From NCBI GenBank assembly GCA_022009775.1, contig CP091723.1, positions 62,001 to 126,000 on the forward strand: 64,000 bases of DNA, written 5' to 3'. Source of the stretch: Christensenella sp. Lineage in GTDB: Bacteria > Bacillota > Clostridia > Christensenellales > CAG-917. Numbering within the stretch: position 1 is the first letter of the stretch; every line of letters starts with the position of its first letter. Shown here piece by piece: positions 34,861 to 43,283 of this stretch. The notes under the pieces were generated by a model that saw nothing but the letters and a program-made list of their open reading frames with translations, was not told the DNA's origin and ran no database searches. A program made the translations under genes and the position numbers.

Positions 34861-36876
34861 ATGGATATATCTTCCGTCAACAGTGACCTTATTCGCGGCA
34901 ACGTCACCACCATCATTCTCGGATGCTTGTGGGACACCGACAAATACGGTTACGAAATTCTCAAAGAGATTGAAGACAAAAGCAACTCTCACTACGTTTT
35001 GAAACAAGCCACTCTTTACAATCAACTCAAAAGGTTGGAAAAGCAAGGGCTGGTTTCGTCATACGACGGAGACCCTGACGACACGGGTGGTGGCAAGCGC
35101 AGATACTATTCTCTCACAAAAGAAGGTCGCGCTTTCCTGAAAAAAGAAAAAGGCGAATACGAATACTCGCGCACCATTCTCGACAAACTTGTTTCAAACG
35201 ACGAGTACGACTTCACCAACCCCATACCCTTTGACGCAAGCGAACTTCGCCCCTACTCGAAGAGTGCGGAAGAAAAACCCAAAGTCGTGTACAAAGACAA
35301 AATCGTCGAGAAAAAAGTGTTCTTTGACCGCTACGGCAACGAAGTGAGCGCGCAAGATGCCGAACAACTGAGACTTCAGGCCGAACAGGAAGACGAACAC
35401 GCACGCCTTAAAGACGAGCACGCACGCCTTAAAGACGAGCAACTAAAACAGCATGAAGAGCAATTAAGGCAATCGGAAGACGACATCCGCAGAAAGAACG
35501 AACTTTTGAAACAATCCGAAGAAGACGCCGCTCGCAACGCCGAAAAACTCCGCCAAAGCGAAGAAGAAGCGTTGAAAAAGGACGAACGTCTACGTCAAAC
35601 CGAAGAACAGTTGAGAAAGAGCGAAGAAGACAGACAATTCGTCAAGAGTATGCTTCGCCAAATGGAAGAAGAGAAACTCCGCGCCGAAGAAGAAAAACGT
35701 ATTGCCGACGAACGTGAACGCGAACGCCTTGCCGAAGAAGAACGTCTTCGTGCAGAAGAAGCGGAAAAGAAACGTCAGATGCAGGCAAAACCCGCTATGA
35801 CCATCGAAGAGATGTTTGCAAAACTTGACGCCGAGAGCGAATACAACCGTAATAGCGGCGAAACGCAAGTCTACTACGCACCCGAAAACGCCGAACCTAT
35901 TGAACATACGTACGTCAACGCATACTCTTCACACCCCGTCGAACAATCACATTCGCAATCGACGCTAAAAGACATATTCAAGCAACTTGACGAACGCGAG
36001 GCTCAAATCGACGCTCAAAACAAGCAAGATGAGCCTGAGCATGAGCCTGTGCGTGAAGAATACGCCCCCGCCGCTCCGCAAAACGTTGAGCAAGTACAGC
36101 CAGTTCAGACAGCACAACCTGTTCAAAATCAAAATACATACGCGGCGCGCGAGTATATGCCTGCCGAGATAGAAGGCGCAAATCAAAACTACTCTGCTCC
36201 TGCCGACAAAGGTCAGTTTGTCACTTCGGCGGTGGTAAATCGTCAAGAAGGCGGCTTTAAATACGAAAAAGACGACGTAAATTATCGCGAATTCTTCGTA
36301 TCTCTTTCCGATAACAATCAAAAAGAGCAAGAAGAAGTCAAACCGCAACAAGTCGATTTTTCGGACAGCGACATCAAGACGAGATTGTATGCCAAAGGCT
36401 TCAAAATCCGCCCATACGACCGCGGAAATACAAGCGAATACTACACTTTCAACTTCATACAGTCCAATCGCATCAACCGTGACACGTTCCTTATCATTCT
36501 TGCGTTTTTCGTTGCAGAAGTTGCAATTATGTGGGCATCGCTCGGCACAAAAATAAGTTATACGTACTTCCTGCCCATTCTGTTGGTCGGAAGCGCACTT
36601 TGCCTTGTTCCCACCGTCGTGTATCTCACAAATCCGACGCGAAGAAAGAGAGCGAATTTCAACTTTAAGTTGTCATTGCTCAATCGCGGAATGTTGTTCA
36701 TAGAACTCACCGTCGTGTGTATACTCATCGGTTTCTTCGGACTCGGCGCAAACGTCAACGATATTGACCTTATTCTAGAATCGATTGTGCTCCCGATGGT
36801 GCTTCTGACCAACCTGCCTCTCAGTTCACTCATCTACTGGTTGCTGTATAGGACGAGGAAATATCATACAGCTTGA
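34861..36876 (+). CDS. PadR-type winged helix protein with long coiled coil and four membrane helices
   Basis: A 671-residue protein of unusual build. Residues about 5-95 are a PadR winged helix: ILGCLWDTDKYGYEILKEIE, ATLYNQLKRLEKQGLVSSY and GGGKRRYYSLTKEG. About 164-310 is a continuous Glu/Lys/Arg/Gln-rich coiled coil with heptad-like repeats such as EEQLRQSE and two tandem DEHARLK copies. About 330-460 is a Pro/Gln-rich, disordered linker. Residues about 541-560, 567-589, 605-628 and 637-662 are four membrane helices. The DNA-binding domain would thus be tethered to the membrane. PadR proteins normally have about 110-180 residues. The start has GGAG 8 bases upstream and a promoter with a dyad at 34804. 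I know no function. Confidence 0.85.
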   Translation: MDISSVNSDLIRGNVTTIILGCLWDTDKYGYEILKEIEDKSNSHYVLKQATLYNQLKRLEKQGLVSSYDGDPDDTGGGKRRYYSLTKEGRAFLKKEKGEYEYSRTILDKLVSNDEYDFTNPIPFDASELRPYSKSAEEKPKVVYKDKIVEKKVFFDRYGNEVSAQDAEQLRLQAEQEDEHARLKDEHARLKDEQLKQHEEQLRQSEDDIRRKNELLKQSEEDAARNAEKLRQSEEEALKKDERLRQTEEQLRKSEEDRQFVKSMLRQMEEEKLRAEEEKRIADERERERLAEEERLRAEEAEKKRQMQAKPAMTIEEMFAKLDAESEYNRNSGETQVYYAPENAEPIEHTYVNAYSSHPVEQSHSQSTLKDIFKQLDEREAQIDAQNKQDEPEHEPVREEYAPAAPQNVEQVQPVQTAQPVQNQNTYAAREYMPAEIEGANQNYSAPADKGQFVTSAVVNRQEGGFKYEKDDVNYREFFVSLSDNNQKEQEEVKPQQVDFSDSDIKTRLYAKGFKIRPYDRGNTSEYYTFNFIQSNRINRDTFLIILAFFVAEVAIMWASLGTKISYTYFLPILLVGSALCLVPTVVYLTNPTRRKRANFNFKLSLLNRGMLFIELTVVCILIGFFGLGANVNDIDLILESIVLPMVLLTNLPLSSLIYWLLYRTRKYHTA

Positions 36877-36898
36877 GCAAAAATCGGCGCATGTTTAC

Positions 36899-36930
36899 GG
36901 ACACCGCACAGTTTGTGCGGTGCCCCTTTA
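36899..36930 (+). terminator. Probable terminator of the PadR-like gene
   Basis: CACCGCACA (36902-36910) and TGTGCGGTG (36914-36922) form a 9-bp stem with a 3-base loop, followed by CCCCTTTATA. The U tract is poor, so termination may be incomplete. Confidence 0.5.
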
Positions 36931-37007
36931 TATGCTAGATTTTTGCTCTTCTAACCGCGCCGAGAATTTGCGTACACTAAAATAATTGAACGTTTAAAAC
37001 CCTAAAT

Positions 37008-37290
37008 GCAACATTACCCCTTCCCTTCGGGCTTTCCCCTACTTCTCGAATATAGTACTTTCTCTTTTTAAGTACACATCGCTCGAAGAGGTGAAGGCGG
37101 CACTCGCATAGATAGGTATCGTCCCCTTATTATGCCACCACGCTTTGTGCGCCGGCTCCGCAACAACACGGCGCAGTCGCTCGTACAACCGTCAAGCTCG
37201 GCGCTTATCTCGGCGTTCGCCTTGCGAACGCTCACTTCGAATATACACATTCCGCGTATAAGTACCCATGAATGAGTGAACGTCAAAGAC
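37008..37290. repeat. Dispersed element, copy A
   Basis: About 280 bases with clear similarity to 42740-43090 (copy B) in the same direction and to 59640-59905 (copy C) in the opposite direction. Shared blocks with B are TTCCCTTCGGGCTTT, CCCTACTTCTCGAA, CCCTTATTATGCCAC, CTCGTACAACC and a 37-base identical run (37196-37232) that contains the stem GCGTTCGC-CTT-GCGAACGC. On the minus strand a 76-codon frame crosses it, but the encoded residues are not kept between copies apart from a dozen. Origin unknown. The rest of the gap 36877-37395 is terminators and AT-rich spacer. Confidence 0.75.
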
Positions 37291-37341
37291 CGCTCCACAA
37301 ACTCGCGGTTGGTGGCTTATATACACTTCTAACCGCATTGA

Positions 37342-37376
37342 TTATATAAAAAAGAACGGCGGATGCCGTTCTTTTT
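37342..37376 (-). terminator. Rho-independent terminator after hypA
   Basis: AAAAAGAACGGC (37349-37360) and GCCGTTCTTTTT (37365-37376) form a perfect 12-bp stem with loop GGAT. Both directions have a U run, so it may also stop plus-strand transcription. It lies 20 bases after the hypA stop. Confidence 0.85.
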
Positions 37377-37395
37377 GTGTTGATATGACGAGTGA

Positions 37396-37820
37396 TTATT
37401 CGCCTTTGCTTTGAGTTGAGTCCGTGCTGTCCGTTATTGCGGATTGGGCGGATTCTTCTTCAACGATTTCGTCTTCGGGGACAAGAATTTCTTTGATCAA
37501 AAACTCTCTGCCCGACAACAAATCCTTGTCGAAAGAGTTGCATTTGGGGCAATATCCTTCATAGGCGATGACGTTGAACACTTCGCCGCAGTTGCGACAT
37601 TTTGCCATACCCGGCACGATGTCGAGTTTCAACTTCGTGTGTTTTTGAAATAAGGCTTTTTGTCGATAGCGGCAGGCCAACATTCGTCAAGGTAAACGGG
37701 GATAACGCCGCACAATTCACCGACCTGCAAAACTATGGTGTCAACGGCGGGGAGATTTTGCTCCACCGCCACTTGTTCCACCACTTTTACGACTTCAAAA
37801 ACTATACCGAGTTCGTGCAT
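37396..37820 (-). CDS. hypA: HypA-like nickel metallochaperone (frameshift)
   Basis: HypA brings nickel to [NiFe] hydrogenase; some Clostridia have relatives outside hydrogenase operons. The N-terminus MHELGIVFEVVKVVEQ carries the nickel-binding MHE. VGELCGVIPVYLDECW is the family block. The zinc site is CRNCGEVF...GYCPKCNS. As read the frame breaks near 37665: one more A in an A5 run turns DKKPYFKN into DKKALFQKHTKLKLD and gives one protein of about 140 residues. A Ser/Thr/Glu tail follows. It lies 3 bases after the large flavoprotein gene, so both are probably co-transcribed. No hydrogenase gene is in the window. Confidence 0.82.
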
Positions 37821-37823
37821 AAA

Positions 37824-40490
37824 TCAGTCCTTATCATTGGAAAGCGGCTTGGTGATGATTCTGCCAACGCGCTTAATTGCGTGTTTCGCCATTTCGAGCG
37901 GCAATTTTTCATACACTTTTGCCACAACGGTCTTGTCGTTTCTGACAAGCTTGATTGCGTCAAACTTACACTTGGTGGTGCATTGACCGCAACCGACGCA
38001 CATGTAGGTGTCCACTTTTGCCGCGCCGCAACCGAGACAACGAGCGGTTTCCGCTTTCATTTGCTCTTCGGTGAACGTTGCTCTTGTATCCTTGAACGTG
38101 CCGTCGTTTTCTTTGATGTGCAAAGGACGTTGACGTTTGACTGTGTCATAGCCGCCGAGTTCGAGATTGCTCTTGTCGAGTTCGACATAGACTCTTCTGT
38201 CTCTGCCGTACTTTTGAGTTTGTCCCGGCCACACTGCTCTATGCAACGAAATTGCACCTTCCTTGCCGCCTGCGATGGCGTTGATTGCAAACTTCGGTCC
38301 TGTCACGCAGTCGCCGCCTGCAACGATGTTCTTGTCGCCTGTGACAAAGAATTCGTCAACCGCAACGGTGTTGTTTCTGTTGAGTTTTACGTTGGTGCCG
38401 TCAAGCAAGTTGCCCCACTCGATTCTTTGACCGATTGAGACGAGAACGTAGTCGGCAGGAACGACGATTGTGTCGTTTTCATCGTATTTGGGTGCGAATT
38501 TGCCTTCTTCGTTGAACACGGAGACGCATTTCTTGAATTCGACACCGACAACTTTGCCGTCTTCCACAACGATACGTTTTGGTCCGAAACCGTTGTTGAT
38601 GACGATGTTTTCGCTTTCTGCCTCTTCGATTTCTTCATTGAGAGCAGGCATTTCCGCTCTTTGTTCGAGCGAATACATATTGACGGTTGCCGCGCCTGTT
38701 CTGACAGCGGTTCTTGCCACGTCGATTGCGACGTTGCCGCCACCGATGACAACCACGTTGCCGTGGAGTTTCTCGCCTTTTTCGAGAGCAACGTCTTTGA
38801 GGAAGTCGACGCCGAGGATAACGCCTTTTGCGTCTTCGCCTTCAATGCCGAGCTTTCTGCCTGCGCTTGCGCCGATTGCAAGATAGAATCCGTCAAAGCC
38901 TTCTTTCTTCAACTCGTCGATGGTCTTGTCTTTACCGACTTCGACGCCGGTGACAAATTTGACGCCAAGCTCGCGCAAGATGTCGATTTCCGCTTCCACA
39001 ACATCCTTTTCAAGTCTGAACGCAGGGATACCGAGCGTCATCATGCCGCCGAGTTTGTTTTCTTTTTCAAAGACGGTGACGTTGTAGCCGTCAACTGCAA
39101 GATAGTATGCGCAAGAAAGTCCCGCAGGGCCTGAGCCGATGACAGCGATATTCTTCATAGAATAGTCGTGTTTCTTGGTGGGGATAAATCTTTCGCTGCT
39201 GTTCTTATCTTTGTCGGCGATGAATTTCTTGATTTCGTCGATTGCAACGCCCTTGTCGATTTGACCGCGCGTGCAAGCATCTTCGCACTTGTGCGGGCAG
39301 ATACGGCCGCAGATTGCCGGGAACGGGTTTTCCTTCTTGATCAATTCCAAAGCATCTTTGTATCTTCCCAAAGACGCAAGTCTGATGTAGCCTTGAACGG
39401 CGATGTGAGCAGGACATGCGGTCTTGCACGGCGCAGTGCCGGTTTCAAGAGTGTCTTGTCTGTTTTCACGGTAGTCCACGTTCCATTTGTCCTTGCCCCA
39501 AACGGTATTGCGGACTGTGTCGTATTTCTTGGTCTCGATAGGCGTCTTGGTGCAGAGCTTTTGACCGAGTTTGACAGCGTTGGTCGGGCAGTTTTCGACG
39601 CATTGACCGCAAGCGACGCAGTTTTCTTGATTGATTTCCGCGTGGTAGTTGCTTCTTTCAGCGTCCGGGCATTTGAACATCGTGGAGATACGAATTGCAA
39701 AGCACGAGCATGCGCAGCAGTTGCAAATTGCGGCGGATTCGCCCGGACCTTCGAGGTTGGGCATTTGGTGCATAAGACCGTTCTCTTCCGCTTTCTTGAA
39801 GATGGCTTCCGCCTCTTCTCTGGTGATTTGTCTTGCTTTGCCGGTCTTGATGAAGTATTCCGCGCCGGAACCCATTTGGACGCACATATCGTCTTCAAGG
39901 TGTCCGCAACCTTCGCCAATCAATCTTCTTGAACGGCGGCAGGAGCACGGAGACACGGAGAACGTGTCGTATTTGTCGAGATAATATGAGATTTTCTCAT
40001 AAGGAACAGCTTGCGTATCGCTTGCGATTGCGGATTCGATGGGGATAACTCTCATCATGCTTGCGCCGTAGGGCAACATCGTGCCCATAGACTCCATAAG
40101 TCCGCGTGTGTAAGCCTCAAACGCTTTTGCGATTTCGGGGTGCGCTTTGACGTTTTCGGTGCAACCGACCATCATTTCCAACGTACCGGGGGCAAAAATC
40201 TGCATGAAATACAGAGTTTGACCGTTCTCGGTGTAGATCTTCAACACGCCGAGATGTCCCAGTCTGTCAAGAATCTTCTTGGTTTCGTCAAGCGATTTTC
40301 CGCACTTGTTTGCGACGTATTCGAGAGTTCTCGGTTTTCTTAGACCAAGACTTGCGGCAACGTCTGCCTCTTCGTCAGTCAAGCAATTGAGCGCGTAGTA
40401 CTCAGGGGATTCTTCAGTGATCTTACTCATCATACCGGCAATGCCACCCATAACTTTGACCAGATGAAGAATGCTTTTTCTCATAGCCAT
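37824..40490 (-). CDS. NAD(P)-binding flavoprotein of the glutamate synthase small-subunit type with several iron-sulfur sites
   Basis: An 888-residue, multi-domain redox protein. Residues 1-100 form a winged-helix-like, helical N-terminus. About 180-300 carry many Cys (CSCRR 181-185, CNCCACSC 256-263, and a ferredoxin-type CVACGQCVENCP 291-302). About 340-420 is the GltD-type cluster domain with CKTACPAHI and CGRICPHKCEDAC. The FAD motif GSGPAGLSC lies at 452-460 and the NAD(P)H motif GGGNVAID at 583-590. The C-terminus has CLGCGAAK and CVGCGQCTTKCKFDA. The form is common in anaerobes, where it is thought to move electrons between NAD(P)H and ferredoxin-like partners. The substrate is not known. 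hypA follows and a TetR gene precedes it. Confidence 0.85.
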   Translation of the reverse strand: MAMRKSILHLVKVMGGIAGMMSKITEESPEYYALNCLTDEEADVAASLGLRKPRTLEYVANKCGKSLDETKKILDRLGHLGVLKIYTENGQTLYFMQIFAPGTLEMMVGCTENVKAHPEIAKAFEAYTRGLMESMGTMLPYGASMMRVIPIESAIASDTQAVPYEKISYYLDKYDTFSVSPCSCRRSRRLIGEGCGHLEDDMCVQMGSGAEYFIKTGKARQITREEAEAIFKKAEENGLMHQMPNLEGPGESAAICNCCACSCFAIRISTMFKCPDAERSNYHAEINQENCVACGQCVENCPTNAVKLGQKLCTKTPIETKKYDTVRNTVWGKDKWNVDYRENRQDTLETGTAPCKTACPAHIAVQGYIRLASLGRYKDALELIKKENPFPAICGRICPHKCEDACTRGQIDKGVAIDEIKKFIADKDKNSSERFIPTKKHDYSMKNIAVIGSGPAGLSCAYYLAVDGYNVTVFEKENKLGGMMTLGIPAFRLEKDVVEAEIDILRELGVKFVTGVEVGKDKTIDELKKEGFDGFYLAIGASAGRKLGIEGEDAKGVILGVDFLKDVALEKGEKLHGNVVVIGGGNVAIDVARTAVRTGAATVNMYSLEQRAEMPALNEEIEEAESENIVINNGFGPKRIVVEDGKVVGVEFKKCVSVFNEEGKFAPKYDENDTIVVPADYVLVSIGQRIEWGNLLDGTNVKLNRNNTVAVDEFFVTGDKNIVAGGDCVTGPKFAINAIAGGKEGAISLHRAVWPGQTQKYGRDRRVYVELDKSNLELGGYDTVKRQRPLHIKENDGTFKDTRATFTEEQMKAETARCLGCGAAKVDTYMCVGCGQCTTKCKFDAIKLVRNDKTVVAKVYEKLPLEMAKHAIKRVGRIITKPLSNDKD

Positions 40491-40632
40491 AAAATTACCT
40501 CTTTTGAATTGTTTTTATTTTTTTGTTGATACCGATTTGTTACCGAGATACACCCTCTCGGTGCATACGAACCGCTCGTATGTGTATGCACGCATTGCGC
40601 AAATAATTATGTTCGCGCGCATGGGGTTATTC

Positions 40633-41166
40633 TCAAAGCAAGGCTTTGTATTTGTCGGGGATTGCGTTGTCGATTTGAAGAGCAAGCTCTTGCCTCGATA
40701 TTCGCTTATCGCTGAACAACCAATCTTTGACGGCGTACACGCAGCCGTAGATGATCAGTTTTGCCGTATATATCTCTTCCTGGCTAAGACAACATCCACG
40801 CTTTTCTATGCACTTTTCATTCATGCGGTTGAAAGAATACTCAAAAACATACTGCTCGTATGAGTTTTCCCCAAGATACAAGAACGCATGCTTGACTCTG
40901 TTTATATCCTTTTCAAGAAATGCAAGAATGCTCAAAAACAATTCGTTCCAACTCTTGCAGGCGTTGCGCGTGAATATGTCGTCAAGCACTCTCTTGTAGT
41001 TGTAGTTCATCACGTCGTACTTGTCGAAAAAGTGACGATAGAAAGTGGATTTGGAAATTCCTGCCGTCTCAACGATCATATTGACCGTGATCTTGTCAAG
41101 TTGATATTTCCTTGACAAGACGTTGAAACTATCGGTTATGTGCTGTTTGGTTATATCCTTCGACAT
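40633..41166 (-). CDS. TetR family transcriptional regulator
   Basis: A 177-residue regulator. The N-terminal helix-turn-helix has ITVNMIVETAGISKSTFYRHFFDKYDVMNYNY, followed by a helical C-terminal domain of the DhaS-like type (FLEKDINRVKHAFLY). It lies 142 bases upstream of the large flavoprotein, in the same direction, so it may control that gene and hypA. The start chosen is MSKDITK; 8 upstream codons are open. An inverted repeat lies 63 bases before the start. Confidence 0.85.
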   Translation of the reverse strand: MSKDITKQHITDSFNVLSRKYQLDKITVNMIVETAGISKSTFYRHFFDKYDVMNYNYKRVLDDIFTRNACKSWNELFLSILAFLEKDINRVKHAFLYLGENSYEQYVFEYSFNRMNEKCIEKRGCCLSQEEIYTAKLIIYGCVYAVKDWLFSDKRISRQELALQIDNAIPDKYKALL

Positions 41167-41228
41167 TTCTTCACCGCGGCAAACAAGCAATAGTCGCTAC
41201 GTTTGCAAATTTATCATTTTCATGATAA

Positions 41229-41264
41229 TACCATATTGGTAAAGTTTTATCAATAAATATGGTA
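41229..41264. promoter_or_regulatory. Inverted repeat between the TetR gene and the membrane-protein gene
   Basis: TACCATATT (41229-41237) and AATATGGTA (41256-41264) are perfect 9-base inverted arms spaced by 18 bases. They lie in the shared upstream region of the TetR gene and the divergent membrane-protein gene at 41409, where a TetR operator would be expected. Confidence 0.5.
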
Positions 41265-41408
41265 CCTTTTGCCTTATTTGTCCCATTATGAAACTTTATA
41301 CGCATTATGTCCCGTGACTGCTATTTACAAATATAAGTGGAATATGTATCATTTTATTATAAAATTTTATCGATTGAAAAATCGACAAAGAAAAAACAGG
41401 AGTAAATT

Positions 41409-42413
41409 ATGGACAGCGAAAAGAAAGCATCCCGAGTCGAAAGGCTCAAAAAATGTTCGCCCCCGGCCCTGAAGCGATGAACTACAAAGTCACTCCGGGT
41501 CTCGACACCATTCTCAAATGGTTCATGTTTACGGTCACGATTCTTGGAGTTTCCGTCTTGACGTCAAAATTCCAAGCCTACGCAAACATCCCCTTCAACA
41601 TCGTTCTTGGCATTATCGTGTTGATTGCAATGAAACCCGTCTTCTTCGAGACGTTGAAACTCACAACGTTGCTAGTTGGCAGAACGATCGTTTTGTTTGC
41701 ATGTTTCGGACTTCTCCCCGGTCAAATCTTCGTGGTCGTCGTCTTGGGACTTTACATCATCAACGTTTTGGAAGCAACCATGACCGACTTCTTCAAGAAC
41801 AAGCAATACTTCAACGGTGTTTCCGGTCTCTTCATCGCAATCGGCGCAGCGGCACTCTTCATCGGCTCAACTTGGGGCACAACTGCAACTGCAAACTCTC
41901 CGATCTACTACATCGACGGTTTCTCCAACCTCGGCAAGACCATCGAGTTCAATTCAAGCTACATTTTGGAACAAGTCAACCAATTCCGCGGCACTGTCAC
42001 AAGCACGACATCCGTCGGTCTTGGCATCACCATCGCAACCATGATTGCTTACACCATCTGGAACTGGCTCTTCGTCACCGGTGAATTCTCCTCTTCCGTT
42101 GCACTTATGCACGTCGGTTTCTTGCTCGCTCCGATCCTCGGCGTCTTCGTCGGTCCGCTCGTCGGTATGGGCAGATTCGGCATGGCTCCCCGACCCGGGT
42201 CTCTGGCTCTTGTTCAGAGCAAGCACCCTCACCTTCGGTGGAATCATGCAAATCGGTGGCAAGAACTGGTTTGAACAAAACTTCTACTTCGAGAAGTTTG
42301 ACAAAGCAGTCAACTACATCAAAAACAGCAAACCCATCCAAATCGTTTGCATGCTCATCTGCTGCTCTTTGATGACGTTCGCAGTTGTCGCAGGTTTTGT
42401 CCCCGCAAAATAA
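41409..42413 (+). CDS. Membrane protein of unknown function (two frameshifts)
   Basis: The reconstructed protein has about 334 residues. It has a charged start (MDSEKKASRVERLKKMF), then about six to seven hydrophobic segments (for example ILKWFMFTVTILGVSVLTS, IFVVVVLGLYIINV, GVSGLFIAIGAAALFIG, ALMHVGFLLAPILGVFVGP, IVCMLICCSLMTFAVVAGF). The N-terminal break near 41453 needs one more A in an A6 run; the break near 42190 needs one C less in a C4 run, giving APDPGLWLLFRAS. I recognise no family. A good ribosome site (CAGGAG) precedes the ATG. It is divergent from a TetR gene with a dyad between them, so it may be regulated by it. Confidence 0.75.
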
Positions 42414-42435
42414 TAACGACTCGATTTGAAAAATC

Positions 42436-42468
42436 CAAAAGAGACGCCGACGCGTCTCTTTTGTTTTT
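42436..42468 (+). terminator. Rho-independent terminator after the membrane-protein gene
   Basis: CAAAAGAGACGC (42436-42447) and GCGTCTCTTTTG (42452-42463) form a perfect 12-bp stem with loop CGAC, followed by TTTTT. It lies 22 bases after the stop. Confidence 0.9.
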
Positions 42469-42536
42469 GCCGTGATTGTTCACACCCGATAGCAACAATT
42501 TGCCTTCCTTTGCTTGCGAATAATATCGTCAAATCG

Positions 42537-42565
42537 TTGACTATTTCAAATTGAGTTGGTATAAT
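42537..42565 (+). promoter_or_regulatory. Sigma-A promoter of tRNA-Trp
   Basis: TTGACT (42537-42542), 17-base spacer and a perfect TATAAT (42560-42565). The start would lie about 12 bases before the tRNA. Confidence 0.8.
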
Positions 42566-42584
42566 AGACAAGCATTAAATATTT

Positions 42585-42659
42585 AGGGGAGTGGCTCAAT
42601 GGTAGAGCAACGGTCTCCAAAACCGTCGGTTGCGTGTTCGAGTCGCGTCTCCCCTGCCA
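42585..42659 (+). tRNA. tRNA-Trp (anticodon CCA)
   Basis: Acceptor AGGGGAG pairs with CTCCCCT; the anticodon loop is CTCCAAA (CCA) on a CGGT/ACCG stem; discriminator G and encoded CCA. It is a single-gene transcript with its own promoter and terminator. Confidence 0.95.
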
Positions 42660-42661
42660 AG

Positions 42662-42688
42662 AAAAAGCACCTTTTAGGTGCTTTTTTT
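42662..42688 (+). terminator. Rho-independent terminator of tRNA-Trp
   Basis: AAAAAGCACC (42662-42671) and GGTGCTTTTT (42677-42686) form a 10-bp stem with loop TTTTA and a run of seven T at the end. Confidence 0.9.
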
Positions 42689-42732
42689 CTTGCAGTTTTT
42701 CTTTTTCTGCTTCTAAACAGTACACACTTTAA

Positions 42733-43090
42733 ACTTTAATACAACGTTACCCATTCCCTTCGGGCTTTGTCCGACTGCGGCGTTTGCAAAGCATCCGCCT
42801 TGTTCGCTTTGGCTACAATTCGTCCACTGGACGACTTGTTTTACGCGTCGCGCCCTACTTCTCGAACATAGTGCTTTCTCTTTTTAGCCACACATCGCTC
42901 GGAGAGGGGAAGTCGGCACTCGCACAGATAAGTATCGTTCCCTTATTATGCCACTTCGCCTGCGTGGCGGCTTGGCAACACAGTGCCACGCATTCTCGTA
43001 CAACCATCTTGCTCGGCGCTTATCTCGGCGTTCGCCTTGCGAACGCTAACTCCGAATAAGCATAGTCCGTTTATAAGAACACTTCGAATA
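42733..43090. repeat. Dispersed element, copy B
   Basis: About 350 bases, the longest of three copies. Compared with copy A it has about 80 extra bases (roughly 42768-42852) between CTTCGGGCTTT and CCCTACTTCTCG. The 37-base run at 43011-43047 is identical to A. A further stem TGCCAC...GTGGCGG-type lies near 42950-42990. The minus-strand frame of 80 codons here shares only the SVRKANAEISAE segment with A, so a protein is unlikely. The remainder of the gap to rnhA is AT-rich. Confidence 0.75.
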
Positions 43091-43248
43091 GGCTTTCGTT
43101 TCGGGCGCAACCCAAAAACTTTGTCATCATGAGAGTATCGAAGGATCTCGTGGAAACGAAACGCAAAACTTTTTCTGCGCCGTGCCATATATATTCATTG
43201 TTTATTATTGATTCCGATTAATTCTTTTTTCTCAATCTCACATTTATA

Positions 43249-43277
43249 TTGCAAATCGTGGCTTTTTTGTGTACAAT
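43249..43277 (+). promoter_or_regulatory. Promoter of rnhA, very close to the start codon
   Basis: TTGCAA (43249-43254), 17-base spacer and TACAAT (43272-43277). The ATG of rnhA begins 7 bases after the -10 box, at the expected transcription start. No ribosome site precedes the ATG. This suggests a leaderless mRNA. Confidence 0.5.
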
Positions 43278-43283
43278 GAAATC

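Noticed and set aside
37068..37298. Minus-strand frame of 76 codons over dispersed copy A, and the 80-codon frame at 42946-43188 over copy B
   Set aside because: They share only about a dozen residues (SVRKANAEISAE), no ribosome sites, and copy C does not keep the frame. DNA similarity explains the match.
41429..42270. Reading the 41.4 kb gene from the internal ATG at 41453 as a separate shorter protein
   Set aside because: The upstream ATG at 41409 has a strong ribosome site and its codons join the frame after one base is added to an A run.
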